Shown: piece by piece, positions 1 to 7,694 of the stretch
Position numbering within the stretch: the stretch's first letter is position 1
Layout: the number at the start of each line of letters is the position of its first letter
Assembly (NCBI GenBank): GCA_902615855.1
Contig: CACMQN010000001.1
Location: 1-64,000 of the forward strand
Reading direction: 5' to 3'
DNA length: 64,000 nt
Source of the DNA: an uncultured Candidatus Actinomarina sp.
Lineage (GTDB): Bacteria; Actinomycetota; Acidimicrobiia; Actinomarinales; Actinomarinaceae
Position numbers and translations under genes: made by a program
The notes under the pieces: model-generated
What the model was told of the DNA's origin: nothing
Database searches by the model: none
The model's input: only the letters and a program-made list of their open reading frames with translations

Positions 1-50
1 ATTATATTGTTCAAGATGGAGACATAATGCACTTTCTTTTTAATAATTAA
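1..50 (+). CDS. 3-prime end of an RCK/TrkA-family protein (partial)
   Basis: The third frame from the left edge is open for 15 codons and stops at 48-50. The tail contains a Q-D-G-D-I-M-H segment, which resembles the last beta strands of a TrkA/RCK C-terminal domain (typically 'GD.vhv'). The next gene is also an RCK protein, and paired trkA genes are common in Actinobacteria, so context agrees. Only 15 residues are visible, so the family call is tentative. Confidence 0.45.
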   Translation, partial: YIVQDGDIMHFLFNN

Positions 51-151
51 AAAGGGAAAACTTAACTTTAAAAGTAAAAAACCTTGTGAAATAGGGCTTT
101 GTTGCTCAACAAGTTTTTAAAACTAGTCCTTTATCAAAATCAGATTTATAG

Positions 152-157
152 CATAAT
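152..157 (+). promoter_or_regulatory. -10-like hexamer abutting a GTG start (leaderless candidate)
   Basis: CATAAT lies six bases before the GTG at 164, and no Shine-Dalgarno sequence lies between them. This spacing would put the transcript start at or next to the start codon, as in the leaderless mRNAs common in Actinobacteria. No clear -35 box is seen. Confidence 0.35.
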
Positions 158-163
158 AAGCAC

Positions 164-1570
164 GTGAAAGTAATTATCGTAGGCGCTCATGGTGAGGCAC
201 GCCAACTCATTAATAGAATTAGCACAGGCTGGAATATCTCTGTTATTGATATGGATCAAGAAAAGCTGAGGAATTTTAATCCAAATAGGCAAATAGAAAA
301 ATATCAAGGAGATGGGACCTCAACCCTTGTTTTGAAAAAAGCAGGTATTGAAAATGCAAGCGCTTTAGTCACACTAACTAATGATGATGAAGTCAATTTG
401 GAAATTTTAAAGATTGCAAAAGAAAATAATATTTTCAGGTTATCTTCAATAGTTAACGAAGATAAAAATTCTCAGCAATACAAAGATTTAGATGTTGAGG
501 TTGTAGACCCAGACGTATTAATAGGAAGAAGATTAGAACATATTCTCGAACCAAGAAGAGTAGTCTCCCAGGCATTTGCAGGTGGTAGAGCGGAGGCGAT
601 TGAACTCGAAATTAACTCAGATAGTCCTGCTAGAGGAAAAAAACTGAAAGACATAGGTTCAGATTTCTTTATAGTTGGAGCACTATTAAGAAAAGGGAAT
701 GTTGTTATTCCTCATGGTGATACTGAGCTTGAGACAGGCGATCTTGTCACAATAGTTTTACAATCAGGTGCTTTCTCAAATGTTATAAATTTATTTTCTG
801 GTTCTGAATCAAGATTTCCACTTGAGTTTGGTAAAAATGTGGCTGTATTCCTCAAGAATGAAGATGAATTAAAGAATCTTTCTGAAGCAGAGTACTTTAT
901 TAGAAATACAAAAGCAGATAAATTAGAAATTCTAACTTCAGGTGATATATTTCCTGATCAAAAGGAAGACCAAACAGATACATATAAAGCGATCATGAAA
1001 GATCAAGATTTTGAATTATATAATGTTCAAAAATCTTTACTTAAAGAAATTGAAACGAACAAAGATTCATTCTCTATAGGAACTGTATTGATACCATTTG
1101 ATGAAAAAGAAATTACAAAATCAAAATTAAAAACTTATATTAATTTTTCAAATAAAAACAATATTCCTTTGTTGTTTTCTAGATCATCTTTCCCATATAA
1201 AAAAATAGGAATACTTGTCAGCGATGACTTCAGTGATAATAGTCCTGTCAACATAGCATTTGATTTGGCCTCAACTTTATCTGCAGATGTTACAGCTTTA
1301 AATATATCTCAGCCAAAGTTTCTTCAACCAGAACACGCTTCATTATCAAATAAAAACACTGAAAGAATACAAGATCTAGCATTATCTAATGAAGTACAGT
1401 GTGAGATAGTTAATGATGAAGGAAATGAAGCAAAAGTATTTTCTTCTTTCACAGATAAAATTGATCTTTCAATTGTTAGTCAAACTAGTCAGTCCAATTG
1501 GCAAGGTAAAAAGATTGCAGAATTTATTCTTAAGAATGCAAAATCTTCAGTTTTATACATACCTAATTAA
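164..1570 (+). CDS. RCK (TrkA-N/TrkA-C) protein with C-terminal Usp-like domain, antiporter regulator
   Basis: This is a predicted cytosolic regulatory subunit for cation transport. Residues 1-115 form a Rossmann-type RCK_N domain (G-A-H-G-E-A loop after the first strand, acidic residue at the end of strand 2), which in this family binds NAD(H) or nucleotides. Residues about 135-205 fit an RCK_C (TrkA_C) ligand domain with the 'G-D-L-V' pattern. Residues about 345-468 resemble a universal stress protein fold. It starts with GTG. Its stop overlaps by one base the ATG of a CPA2 antiporter, so the two are probably translationally coupled and the protein probably gates that antiporter. A role in a Trk/Ktr potassium channel is the alternative. 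Confidence 0.75.
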   Translation: MKVIIVGAHGEARQLINRISTGWNISVIDMDQEKLRNFNPNRQIEKYQGDGTSTLVLKKAGIENASALVTLTNDDEVNLEILKIAKENNIFRLSSIVNEDKNSQQYKDLDVEVVDPDVLIGRRLEHILEPRRVVSQAFAGGRAEAIELEINSDSPARGKKLKDIGSDFFIVGALLRKGNVVIPHGDTELETGDLVTIVLQSGAFSNVINLFSGSESRFPLEFGKNVAVFLKNEDELKNLSEAEYFIRNTKADKLEILTSGDIFPDQKEDQTDTYKAIMKDQDFELYNVQKSLLKEIETNKDSFSIGTVLIPFDEKEITKSKLKTYINFSNKNNIPLLFSRSSFPYKKIGILVSDDFSDNSPVNIAFDLASTLSADVTALNISQPKFLQPEHASLSNKNTERIQDLALSNEVQCEIVNDEGNEAKVFSSFTDKIDLSIVSQTSQSNWQGKKIAEFILKNAKSSVLYIPN

Positions 1571-2724
1571 TGGAAAACTTTGACGCTTTATCTCTTGTAA
1601 TTATTTCTTTAGGTGCTTTTTTATTGCCACTTATTGCACAAAGAATAAGTATTCCAAGTATTGTTTTAGAAATTGCATATGGAATACTAGTTGGACCAGT
1701 TTTAGGAATAGTAAAGATTTCAGAATTTATATCTGGCTTGGCAATATTTGGATTTATGTTGTTAATGTTCTTGTCTGGGTTTGAAATAGAACTAGACACA
1801 TTTAGAGAAAAAGGTTTGAAAACTTTATCAATTCCTCTTGCTATCTATATTGCAACTGTTGCGACATCTTTTTATCTGATTATTACTTTAGATTATCCAA
1901 TGTTTTTGGCACTTGTACTTTGTACTACAAGTGTTGATATTGTTATAACTGTTTTGAGAAGCGATGATACGATTAAAACTAATTATGGTCAGTCACTTTT
2001 TATGTCTGCTTTGATAGCCGACATATTTACTTTGATTGGAGTAACAGTTTTTGCATCTTTACAGCACTCTGAAGGTTTTTCTATATCTAACTTAAATGTT
2101 ATTTTGTATTTCTTAATTGTAATTTTAATTCTTAGAATTATTCGAAGAGTTGCTTGGTGGAATCCACAAATATTTTCCAGAATGTTTGATGGTAATGACC
2201 CAGAGGAAATGGGAATTAGAAGCTCAATAGCTTTAATGTTGACTTTAGTTGGTGTTGCTGTCCTATTCGATATTGAATATATTTTAGGGGCTTTCCTTGC
2301 AGGAACTTTATTTGCTTTTACTTTTCCAAATAGAGGAAGTTTAGAGAACAGCCTAAAAGGTTTTTCCTATGGATTTCTCATTCCAATATTTTTCATAAAT
2401 ATAGGTTTAAATTACGATATTGAAGTTTTTAAAAATACAGAATTTTATATTCAGGTGTTGAGTCTTTTAGGAATTGCACTCATTGTTAAAATTGTGCCCT
2501 CACTATTTCTTATATTTACAAAAATAAAATTTAGACAATTAGTTGCAGGCGGCTTTTTATTAGCTGCAAGATTTAGCTTAATTATTGCTATGGCTGAGAT
2601 TGGTGTAGAACTGGAACTTATTTCAAAAGCATTAGAGCAGCAGATTATATTGCTTGCTGTACTAACTGCAACAATTTCACCAATTTTCTATAGAATTTTT
2701 TCTCCAAAATCGACAGAGGCTTAA
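1570..2724 (+). CDS. CPA2-family cation:proton antiporter (KefB/GerN-like)
   Basis: This is a very hydrophobic 384-residue protein with about 11-12 membrane segments and no soluble tail. It fits the Na+(K+)/H+ exchanger domain of the monovalent cation:proton antiporter-2 family. An acidic residue in a central helix (the L-I-A-D-I-F segment, near residue 153) is where CPA2 members carry their ion-binding Asp. The regulatory RCK domains that many KefB proteins carry at the C-terminus are absent here and are supplied by the gene immediately upstream, which overlaps it by one base. The likely role is pH and K+/Na+ homeostasis at the cytoplasmic membrane. Ion specificity cannot be read from the sequence. 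Confidence 0.85.
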   Translation: MENFDALSLVIISLGAFLLPLIAQRISIPSIVLEIAYGILVGPVLGIVKISEFISGLAIFGFMLLMFLSGFEIELDTFREKGLKTLSIPLAIYIATVATSFYLIITLDYPMFLALVLCTTSVDIVITVLRSDDTIKTNYGQSLFMSALIADIFTLIGVTVFASLQHSEGFSISNLNVILYFLIVILILRIIRRVAWWNPQIFSRMFDGNDPEEMGIRSSIALMLTLVGVAVLFDIEYILGAFLAGTLFAFTFPNRGSLENSLKGFSYGFLIPIFFINIGLNYDIEVFKNTEFYIQVLSLLGIALIVKIVPSLFLIFTKIKFRQLVAGGFLLAARFSLIIAMAEIGVELELISKALEQQIILLAVLTATISPIFYRIFSPKSTEA

Positions 2725-2725
2725 A

Positions 2726-3637
2726 TTGAATCAAAGAGTTGGTCTTTTCTTTAAAGGTGTTGCGATGGGGGCTGCAGATATTGTTCCAGGTGTATCAGGA
2801 GGAACTATTGCACTTATCACAGGTATATATGAAGAGCTCATTGAATCAATTAAAAATATTAATTTATCTTTATTTCAGACATTATTTAAAACTGGATTTA
2901 AAGACTTTTGGAAGAAACTTAATGGTAATTTTCTCTTAACGATTTATCTTGGAATAACAGCAGCCGTCTTTTTATTAGCTAATTTAATTAGTTATTTACT
3001 TTCTAATCATGAATATAAGATTTGGGGATTATTTTTTGGATTAGTACTTGCATCAGCCTTTATGATCCTTAATCAAGTTGAAAAACTTACAAATAAAAAT
3101 TTTGTTTACCTATTTTTAGGGATAGTTGTTGCAGGACTTATTTCATTTCTTTCTCCAGCCACAACTCCAGAAACACCTATTTTTGTATTTTTATCAGGCT
3201 CTATAGCAATTACCGCAACTATTCTTCCAGGAATAAGTGGTTCGTTTATATTGTTACTTCTTTCAAAGTATGAATTTATTATTAATGCAATCAAAAGTTT
3301 TGATTTACAAGTTTTGTCAGTCTTTGCTCTTGGTTGTATCTTAGGCTTAATTATTTTTAGCAGGGTTTTATCATTTATGTTTGCAAATTTTAAGAATGAA
3401 ATATTATCTCTGCTTTCTGGATTTCTTATTGGCTCTCTTATCAAGATATGGCCATTTAGAAATGTTCTTGAATCAAGAGTAAACAGTGAAGGTGAATTGG
3501 AGGCGATTGTAACAAGACCCGTACTACCAAATGCTACCAATGTTGAAGAAATTATATTCTTTCTTGTTTTTACAATATTCGGATATGTAATAATCAATTT
3601 TTTACAAAAGAAATCTTTAGAAGATAATAAAGAATAG
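2726..3637 (+). CDS. DUF368 membrane protein, probable undecaprenyl-phosphate translocase (PopT family)
   Basis: A 303-residue polytopic membrane protein. The N-terminus carries the DUF368 hallmark G-A-A-D-I-V-P-G-V-S-G-G, repeated in degenerate form near residue 168 (I-L-P-G-I-S-G-S), which suggests an inverted-repeat transporter fold. DUF368 proteins have been linked to recycling of undecaprenyl phosphate, the lipid carrier of cell-wall synthesis, across the membrane; that is family knowledge. The start is TTG one base after the antiporter stop, so the three genes from 164 look like one operon. The substrate is not proven here. Confidence 0.85.
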   Translation: MNQRVGLFFKGVAMGAADIVPGVSGGTIALITGIYEELIESIKNINLSLFQTLFKTGFKDFWKKLNGNFLLTIYLGITAAVFLLANLISYLLSNHEYKIWGLFFGLVLASAFMILNQVEKLTNKNFVYLFLGIVVAGLISFLSPATTPETPIFVFLSGSIAITATILPGISGSFILLLLSKYEFIINAIKSFDLQVLSVFALGCILGLIIFSRVLSFMFANFKNEILSLLSGFLIGSLIKIWPFRNVLESRVNSEGELEAIVTRPVLPNATNVEEIIFFLVFTIFGYVIINFLQKKSLEDNKE

Positions 3638-3656
3638 ATTAAGTTAAAATTAAATT

Positions 3657-3794
3657 ATGAGATTAGGACTACCTGAATTACTTATAATTTTATCGATTTT
3701 ATTATTACTTTTTGGAGCAAAGCGACTCCCGGGTTTGGCAAGATCCTTAGGTAAATCAACTAGAGAGTTTAAAACTGGTCTAGAAGAAGAATAA
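3657..3794 (+). CDS. tatA: Sec-independent translocase protein TatA (45 aa)
   Basis: A very short reading frame of 45 residues. It has an N-terminal membrane helix (residues about 5-18), the F-G-A-K-R-L-P hinge typical of TatA/TatB, and a short charged amphipathic helix ending in three Glu. TatA forms the pore of the twin-arginine translocase that exports folded proteins. The usual TatA is 60-90 residues, so the C-terminal tail is nearly absent. It lies 19 bases after the DUF368 gene and two bases before the cytochrome c gene. tatC is not in the window. Confidence 0.85.
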   Translation: MRLGLPELLIILSILLLLFGAKRLPGLARSLGKSTREFKTGLEEE

Positions 3795-3796
3795 GC

Positions 3797-4084
3797 ATGA
3801 AAAAAGCAATCGCATTGTTTCTTTTTTTATTTATTGCATGCGGATCTCAAGAAACTGTAGAGCTCACAACTGGAAAAGAGATTTACACAGCTAGATGCTC
3901 TGCTTGTCACCAAGAAGATTTCTCCGGTAGGGTAGGACCGAGTCTTAAAATGGCAAGCGTACTCAACAAACCCGATTCATATTGGCTTCAAACTATTTTA
4001 AAAGGAAAAGGGTCAATGCCTGCAGTTCGTATTACAGAAGAACAAGCTCAAATCGTAATTGATTATATAAGAGAGAGTAACTAA
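3797..4084 (+). CDS. Small c-type cytochrome lipoprotein
   Basis: A 95-residue protein with a lipoprotein signal (hydrophobic residues 4-13, lipobox F-I-A-C with Cys15). It carries a single haem attachment motif C-S-A-C-H at residues 34-38 and a downstream Met (G-S-M-P-A, Met74) as the likely sixth haem ligand. This is a class I cytochrome c domain anchored on the outer face of the membrane, probably an electron carrier. The redox partner is unknown. Its last four bases overlap the end of the convergent malQ. Confidence 0.85.
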   Translation: MKKAIALFLFLFIACGSQETVELTTGKEIYTARCSACHQEDFSGRVGPSLKMASVLNKPDSYWLQTILKGKGSMPAVRITEEQAQIVIDYIRESN

Positions 4085-5619
4085 GTCCTGCTTGTTGATT
4101 TATTAAGTGTTTTAAGATCTTCCTTAACTGGCTCTAAATTTTTCAAATCTTCAAGTCTCCATACCCAGTTGTTTTCTGATGTTCCAGGAATATTAAAACG
4201 TGCTTTAGAATCTAGTTTTAATAAATCTTGAGTTGTTGTAATTGCTAATTGGGAATTAGACTCCCAAACTAAAGCAATGAAATCCCAAACATCATTGTTA
4301 AAAGAATTTTTAAGGGTTTTGGTATATTCTTTGTAATTTCTATATTTTGACTCATTAACTTCATCAAACCACTCTTGAGTTGTAGGACTATCATGAGTTC
4401 CTGTATAGGCTGCTAGATTATAATCCCATTCATTTGGATGAGTTTCCTCGAAATAATCGTCAGAAGCTTCCTCAAATAATGTTTCTTTATCTATGATTTC
4501 TGTATCTCCTTGAAATGGTAGGTCTTCAACATCATCAGGTATTCTTTGTTGAAGCACCTTCATGCCTGGTATGTTGTATTTAGTTAATATCTCTTTTGTT
4601 TCCTTGAGAATTACACCAAGATCTTCAGCTAGTAATTTAGTTAAATCAACATCTTGAGAAATAGATTCAAAAAAGTCATGACGAGGCCCCTCTCTCCAGT
4701 GTCCATTAAGTGCGGACTCTCCTGTCGGAATTGCCCAGAATTTAAAGAATCCCACGAAATGGTCAACTCTTAAATAATCGTAAAGATCTAGAGATTTGTT
4801 TAACTTTTCTTTCCAGTATTTAAAGTTGTTAGATTTATGGTTATCCCATTTATATAGAGCATTACCCCATACCTGTCCTTGTTGGTTAAAACTATCAGGA
4901 ACTGCACCAGAAATAAACTCCATCTCACCATTTTGGTCTAACTCAAAAATTTCTTTGTTTAACCATACATCTGCTGAATCATGGTTTACATAAATTGGAA
5001 TATCACCAAGAATATTTATTTTTTTATCATTGGCATATTTTTTTAAATCATTCCATTGTTTAAAGAATTCATATTGTGTAAAAATATGAAATTTCATTAA
5101 ATGAGATTGATCTTTTAATAATTTCTCAAATAATTTTTCACTATATTCTTTGTATTCGTTTTCCCAACTAGTCCATACTGTTTGGTTAAGATCTTTTAAT
5201 GCCAAGAAAGTAATGTGTTGTTTTATCAATTCTTCATTTAAAAAATTTGAATAAATTTCATCACCTGGATTTATAGTCTGAGATAACTCTTTAAACACTA
5301 AATCTTTAAAATCATATACTTTTTTATATTCAACGTATTTTTCTGAGAAATTCCCTACATCATAATTCTTGTTATCAAAGCCATCCAGTTGTTCAATATC
5401 AATTAAATATCTATTTCCCAAAATTGATGACGGACTTGAATATGGTGAAAACTCATCAAGGCTAGTTAGTCCTAATGGAAGTACCTGCCATACATTTGTA
5501 GATGTTTCGTCTAGAAAGTCTATAAACTCTTTCGATGTGTTACCAAAATCACCAATTCCATACTTTGAAGGCAAAGCAGTTGGGTGCATTATTAATCCAG
5601 ATGATTTTTTGATATCCAA
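4081..5619 (-). CDS. malQ: 4-alpha-glucanotransferase (amylomaltase)
   Basis: A GH77 enzyme that disproportionates maltodextrins in the cytosol. It has the family opening (S-S-G-L-I-M-H-P-T followed by Y-G-I-G-D), a nucleophile Asp in L-R-V-D-H, an acid/base Glu in A-E-D-L-G, and the third acidic residue in G-T-H-D-S-P. I place the start at the TTG at 5619 because an AAGGA lies five bases upstream and homology begins there; an ATG at 5670 in the same frame would add 17 unrelated residues and run into the divergent gene. It is divergent from the GH13 gene at 5673, with 53 bases between the two starts. Confidence 0.93.
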   Translation of the reverse strand: MDIKKSSGLIMHPTALPSKYGIGDFGNTSKEFIDFLDETSTNVWQVLPLGLTSLDEFSPYSSPSSILGNRYLIDIEQLDGFDNKNYDVGNFSEKYVEYKKVYDFKDLVFKELSQTINPGDEIYSNFLNEELIKQHITFLALKDLNQTVWTSWENEYKEYSEKLFEKLLKDQSHLMKFHIFTQYEFFKQWNDLKKYANDKKINILGDIPIYVNHDSADVWLNKEIFELDQNGEMEFISGAVPDSFNQQGQVWGNALYKWDNHKSNNFKYWKEKLNKSLDLYDYLRVDHFVGFFKFWAIPTGESALNGHWREGPRHDFFESISQDVDLTKLLAEDLGVILKETKEILTKYNIPGMKVLQQRIPDDVEDLPFQGDTEIIDKETLFEEASDDYFEETHPNEWDYNLAAYTGTHDSPTTQEWFDEVNESKYRNYKEYTKTLKNSFNNDVWDFIALVWESNSQLAITTTQDLLKLDSKARFNIPGTSENNWVWRLEDLKNLEPVKEDLKTLNKSTSRT

Positions 5620-5637
5620 TTCAATCCTTTCAACTAA

Positions 5638-5652
5638 AGTATATAGTACAAT
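5638..5652. promoter_or_regulatory. Candidate divergent promoter between malQ and the GH13 gene
   Basis: Within the 53-base gap, the minus strand has TATACT (5643-5638) placed for malQ and the plus strand has TACAAT (5647-5652) placed for the GH13 gene. Neither has a convincing -35 box, so this is a candidate based on -10 match and position only. Confidence 0.35.
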
Positions 5653-5672
5653 ACTTATTCGGAAATACATTT

Positions 5673-7604
5673 ATGGTTGAAAGACACTCAGTTGAATTTA
5701 CAGATAAAGATGAAGCACAAAAACTCGAATTTTTTGAAGGTGATGTACATCTAGGCCATTATGATTTTCGTTTTGATTTTAACGATAAAAAGTTTTTCTC
5801 TATTTCAGCAGACGGTACCGTAAACCTTAGAATCCACAGTGAGCCAAAGATAGCAAAGGTTTGGCTTTTAGTTGAGGATGATGACTTAAGACCATTAGAG
5901 CTTGAAATGTATGCTGAAACAGATAGATTTAAGTTTTGGAATTTAAATTTTAATTTTAGAACTCCAGTTTCAAAGTTTAGTTTTGCAGCTCAAACAGAAG
6001 ACGAGTTAAATATATATTTTGGAACAAGTGGTGTAGCTAATTTTATTTCTCCTTCTGAAAAATGGATTTATAACTTAGAGGTCTTTCCTCGACACACCAT
6101 CCCTGATTGGGTTTATGGAGGTGTCATGTATCAGATATTTCCTGAACGATTTAGGAATGGAAATGATGAAATTACTCCTGAGAATTCTATTCCTTGGGAA
6201 AGTACTCCAACTAGATTAGGTTTTCACGGTGGCGATCTTTACGGAGTTACAGAAAAAATAGATTACATTAAAGACTTAGGTGTAAATATAATCTATTTGA
6301 ATCCTATATTTTTATCATCAAGTACCCATAAATATGATGCTTGGGATCATTTTAAAGTTGATGACACTTTCGGGGGTGATGAGGCATTAAAGGATCTTAT
6401 CAAAGAAGCTCACAGTAGGGATATAAAAGTTGTATTAGATTGCTCTTTAAATCATGTTCATCCAAGACACTTTGCATTTCAAGATATAGTAGAAAAAGGG
6501 GAAAAATCAGAATATAAAGACTGGTTTACTGTATTTGATTATCCCGTTCGTTTTTTACATAGACCACACTTATACGCTAATACTTACAAAGTAGGATGGG
6601 ATGGTAATGCAGAAGAATATAAAACATACCTTGAAAAGACATTTAAAGAAACAAAAGTTCCAGTTGAAGTTGTTGATGATGATGGACCGATTATAGAACC
6701 AACATTTAAAGCATGGTGGGGTGTCCCTGACATGCCAAAAATAAACTTCAAAAATGATGGTGCTAGACAGTGGGCACTAGATGTTACAGAACATTGGATT
6801 AAAAATTTTGATATAGATGGTTGGCGAATGGATGTTGCAAAAGAACTAGATTTTTCATTTTGGAAAGATTTCAGAGATGTTGCTTATAGTGCAAAAAAAG
6901 ATATATTGCTTATTTCAGAAATATTTGGAGATACTTCACAATGGCTTCAAGGAGAGAGATTTGATGGAACAATGAATTATTCTTTTAGAGAGACTATGAC
7001 AGACTATTTTGCTACGAAACGAATTGACAACAAAGAGTTCGCAAATTCTCTCGCCAACTTATATTCGATGTACTCTTTTGAGGCCCTATCTTCATGTCAA
7101 AATCTACTAAGTTCACACGATGTGAAAAGATTCCTTAATCGTTGTGGAGCAAATACTGACGGCATGTTTGGAGCTGTATTCCTTCAAGCAACTTTCCCTG
7201 GTATAGCTGGAATTTACTATGGTGATGAAATTGGTTTAGGAGGAGCAGATGACCCATTTAATAGAGAGCCATTCCCTTGGGAATCGGAAGATAAATGGAA
7301 TAAAGACCTCTTAAAGTTTACAAGTGAGCTGATGAATATAAAAACAAGTCAACCAATTTTAAGATATGGCAACTTTGAAATGGTTACTTATGATGATAAC
7401 TATGTCATATTCAGAAGAGTTTTAAATGATGAGTCACTTTTGTGTATCGTAAATAGGGATCTTAACAACAAAGACATAGAATTAAATACAAATGCTCATA
7501 GTGTCGACATGGTTTATGGAGATTGCACTATTGAACTTGATTCAGGTAAATTGAAAATTACCGACATAGCAGATAATTTTGGGCTCATAATAAAAGAGAG
7601 CTAA
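5673..7604 (+). CDS. GH13 alpha-glucan hydrolase, neopullulanase/cyclomaltodextrinase-like
   Basis: A 643-residue enzyme. The first 120 residues are beta-rich and fit the N-terminal starch-binding domain (CBM34-like) of neopullulanase and maltogenic amylase. The catalytic barrel follows with all four GH13 regions: D-C-S-L-N-H (region I), G-W-R-M-D-V-A with the nucleophile Asp (II), I-S-E-I-F-G-D with the acid/base Glu (III) and L-S-S-H-D (IV). There is no signal peptide, so it should act in the cytosol on imported maltodextrins or cyclodextrins, next to malQ and a sugar ABC importer. Exact substrate preference (pullulan, cyclodextrin, maltotriose or trehalose-type) cannot be decided. Confidence 0.9.
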   Translation: MVERHSVEFTDKDEAQKLEFFEGDVHLGHYDFRFDFNDKKFFSISADGTVNLRIHSEPKIAKVWLLVEDDDLRPLELEMYAETDRFKFWNLNFNFRTPVSKFSFAAQTEDELNIYFGTSGVANFISPSEKWIYNLEVFPRHTIPDWVYGGVMYQIFPERFRNGNDEITPENSIPWESTPTRLGFHGGDLYGVTEKIDYIKDLGVNIIYLNPIFLSSSTHKYDAWDHFKVDDTFGGDEALKDLIKEAHSRDIKVVLDCSLNHVHPRHFAFQDIVEKGEKSEYKDWFTVFDYPVRFLHRPHLYANTYKVGWDGNAEEYKTYLEKTFKETKVPVEVVDDDGPIIEPTFKAWWGVPDMPKINFKNDGARQWALDVTEHWIKNFDIDGWRMDVAKELDFSFWKDFRDVAYSAKKDILLISEIFGDTSQWLQGERFDGTMNYSFRETMTDYFATKRIDNKEFANSLANLYSMYSFEALSSCQNLLSSHDVKRFLNRCGANTDGMFGAVFLQATFPGIAGIYYGDEIGLGGADDPFNREPFPWESEDKWNKDLLKFTSELMNIKTSQPILRYGNFEMVTYDDNYVIFRRVLNDESLLCIVNRDLNNKDIELNTNAHSVDMVYGDCTIELDSGKLKITDIADNFGLIIKES

Positions 7605-7615
7605 ATTTTTCAATC

Positions 7616-7635
7616 AATTAGAAATTTTTCTAATT
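7616..7635. repeat. Perfect 9-bp inverted repeat after the GH13 gene
   Basis: AATTAGAAA and its exact complement TTTCTAATT face each other across two bases, 11 bases after the GH13 stop. The stem is all A/T apart from one G:C pair per arm. It could be a weak terminator or part of a regulator site upstream of the binding-protein gene. Confidence 0.4.
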
Positions 7636-7666
7636 AAATCATATAATTCAAATAGTTCATTTTGTG

Positions 7667-7680
7667 AATATACGTATATT
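7667..7680. promoter_or_regulatory. 14-bp perfect palindrome, candidate operator or -10 region of the sugar ABC operon
   Basis: AATATACGTATATT is a perfect palindrome ending 14 bases before the ATG at 7695, with the ribosome-binding site AAGAAAGGGAG between them. Its position at the promoter fits an operator for a dimeric repressor, but its right half (TATATT) could equally serve as a -10 element. No regulator gene is present nearby. Confidence 0.4.
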
Positions 7681-7694
7681 AAGAAAGGGAGTGT

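Noticed and set aside
97-118. Small hairpin (TTGTT/AACAA) followed by five T
   Set aside because: A five-base A/T-rich stem is too weak to call a terminator in DNA this AT-rich.
3106-3597. 163-codon frame on the minus strand opposite the DUF368 gene
   Set aside because: It is a shadow of a well-supported membrane protein gene; the translation shows no family features.
5620-5670. Longer malQ starting at the ATG at 5670
   Set aside because: It would consume the divergent promoter gap, and the added residues do not resemble MalQ; the TTG at 5619 has a ribosome-binding site.
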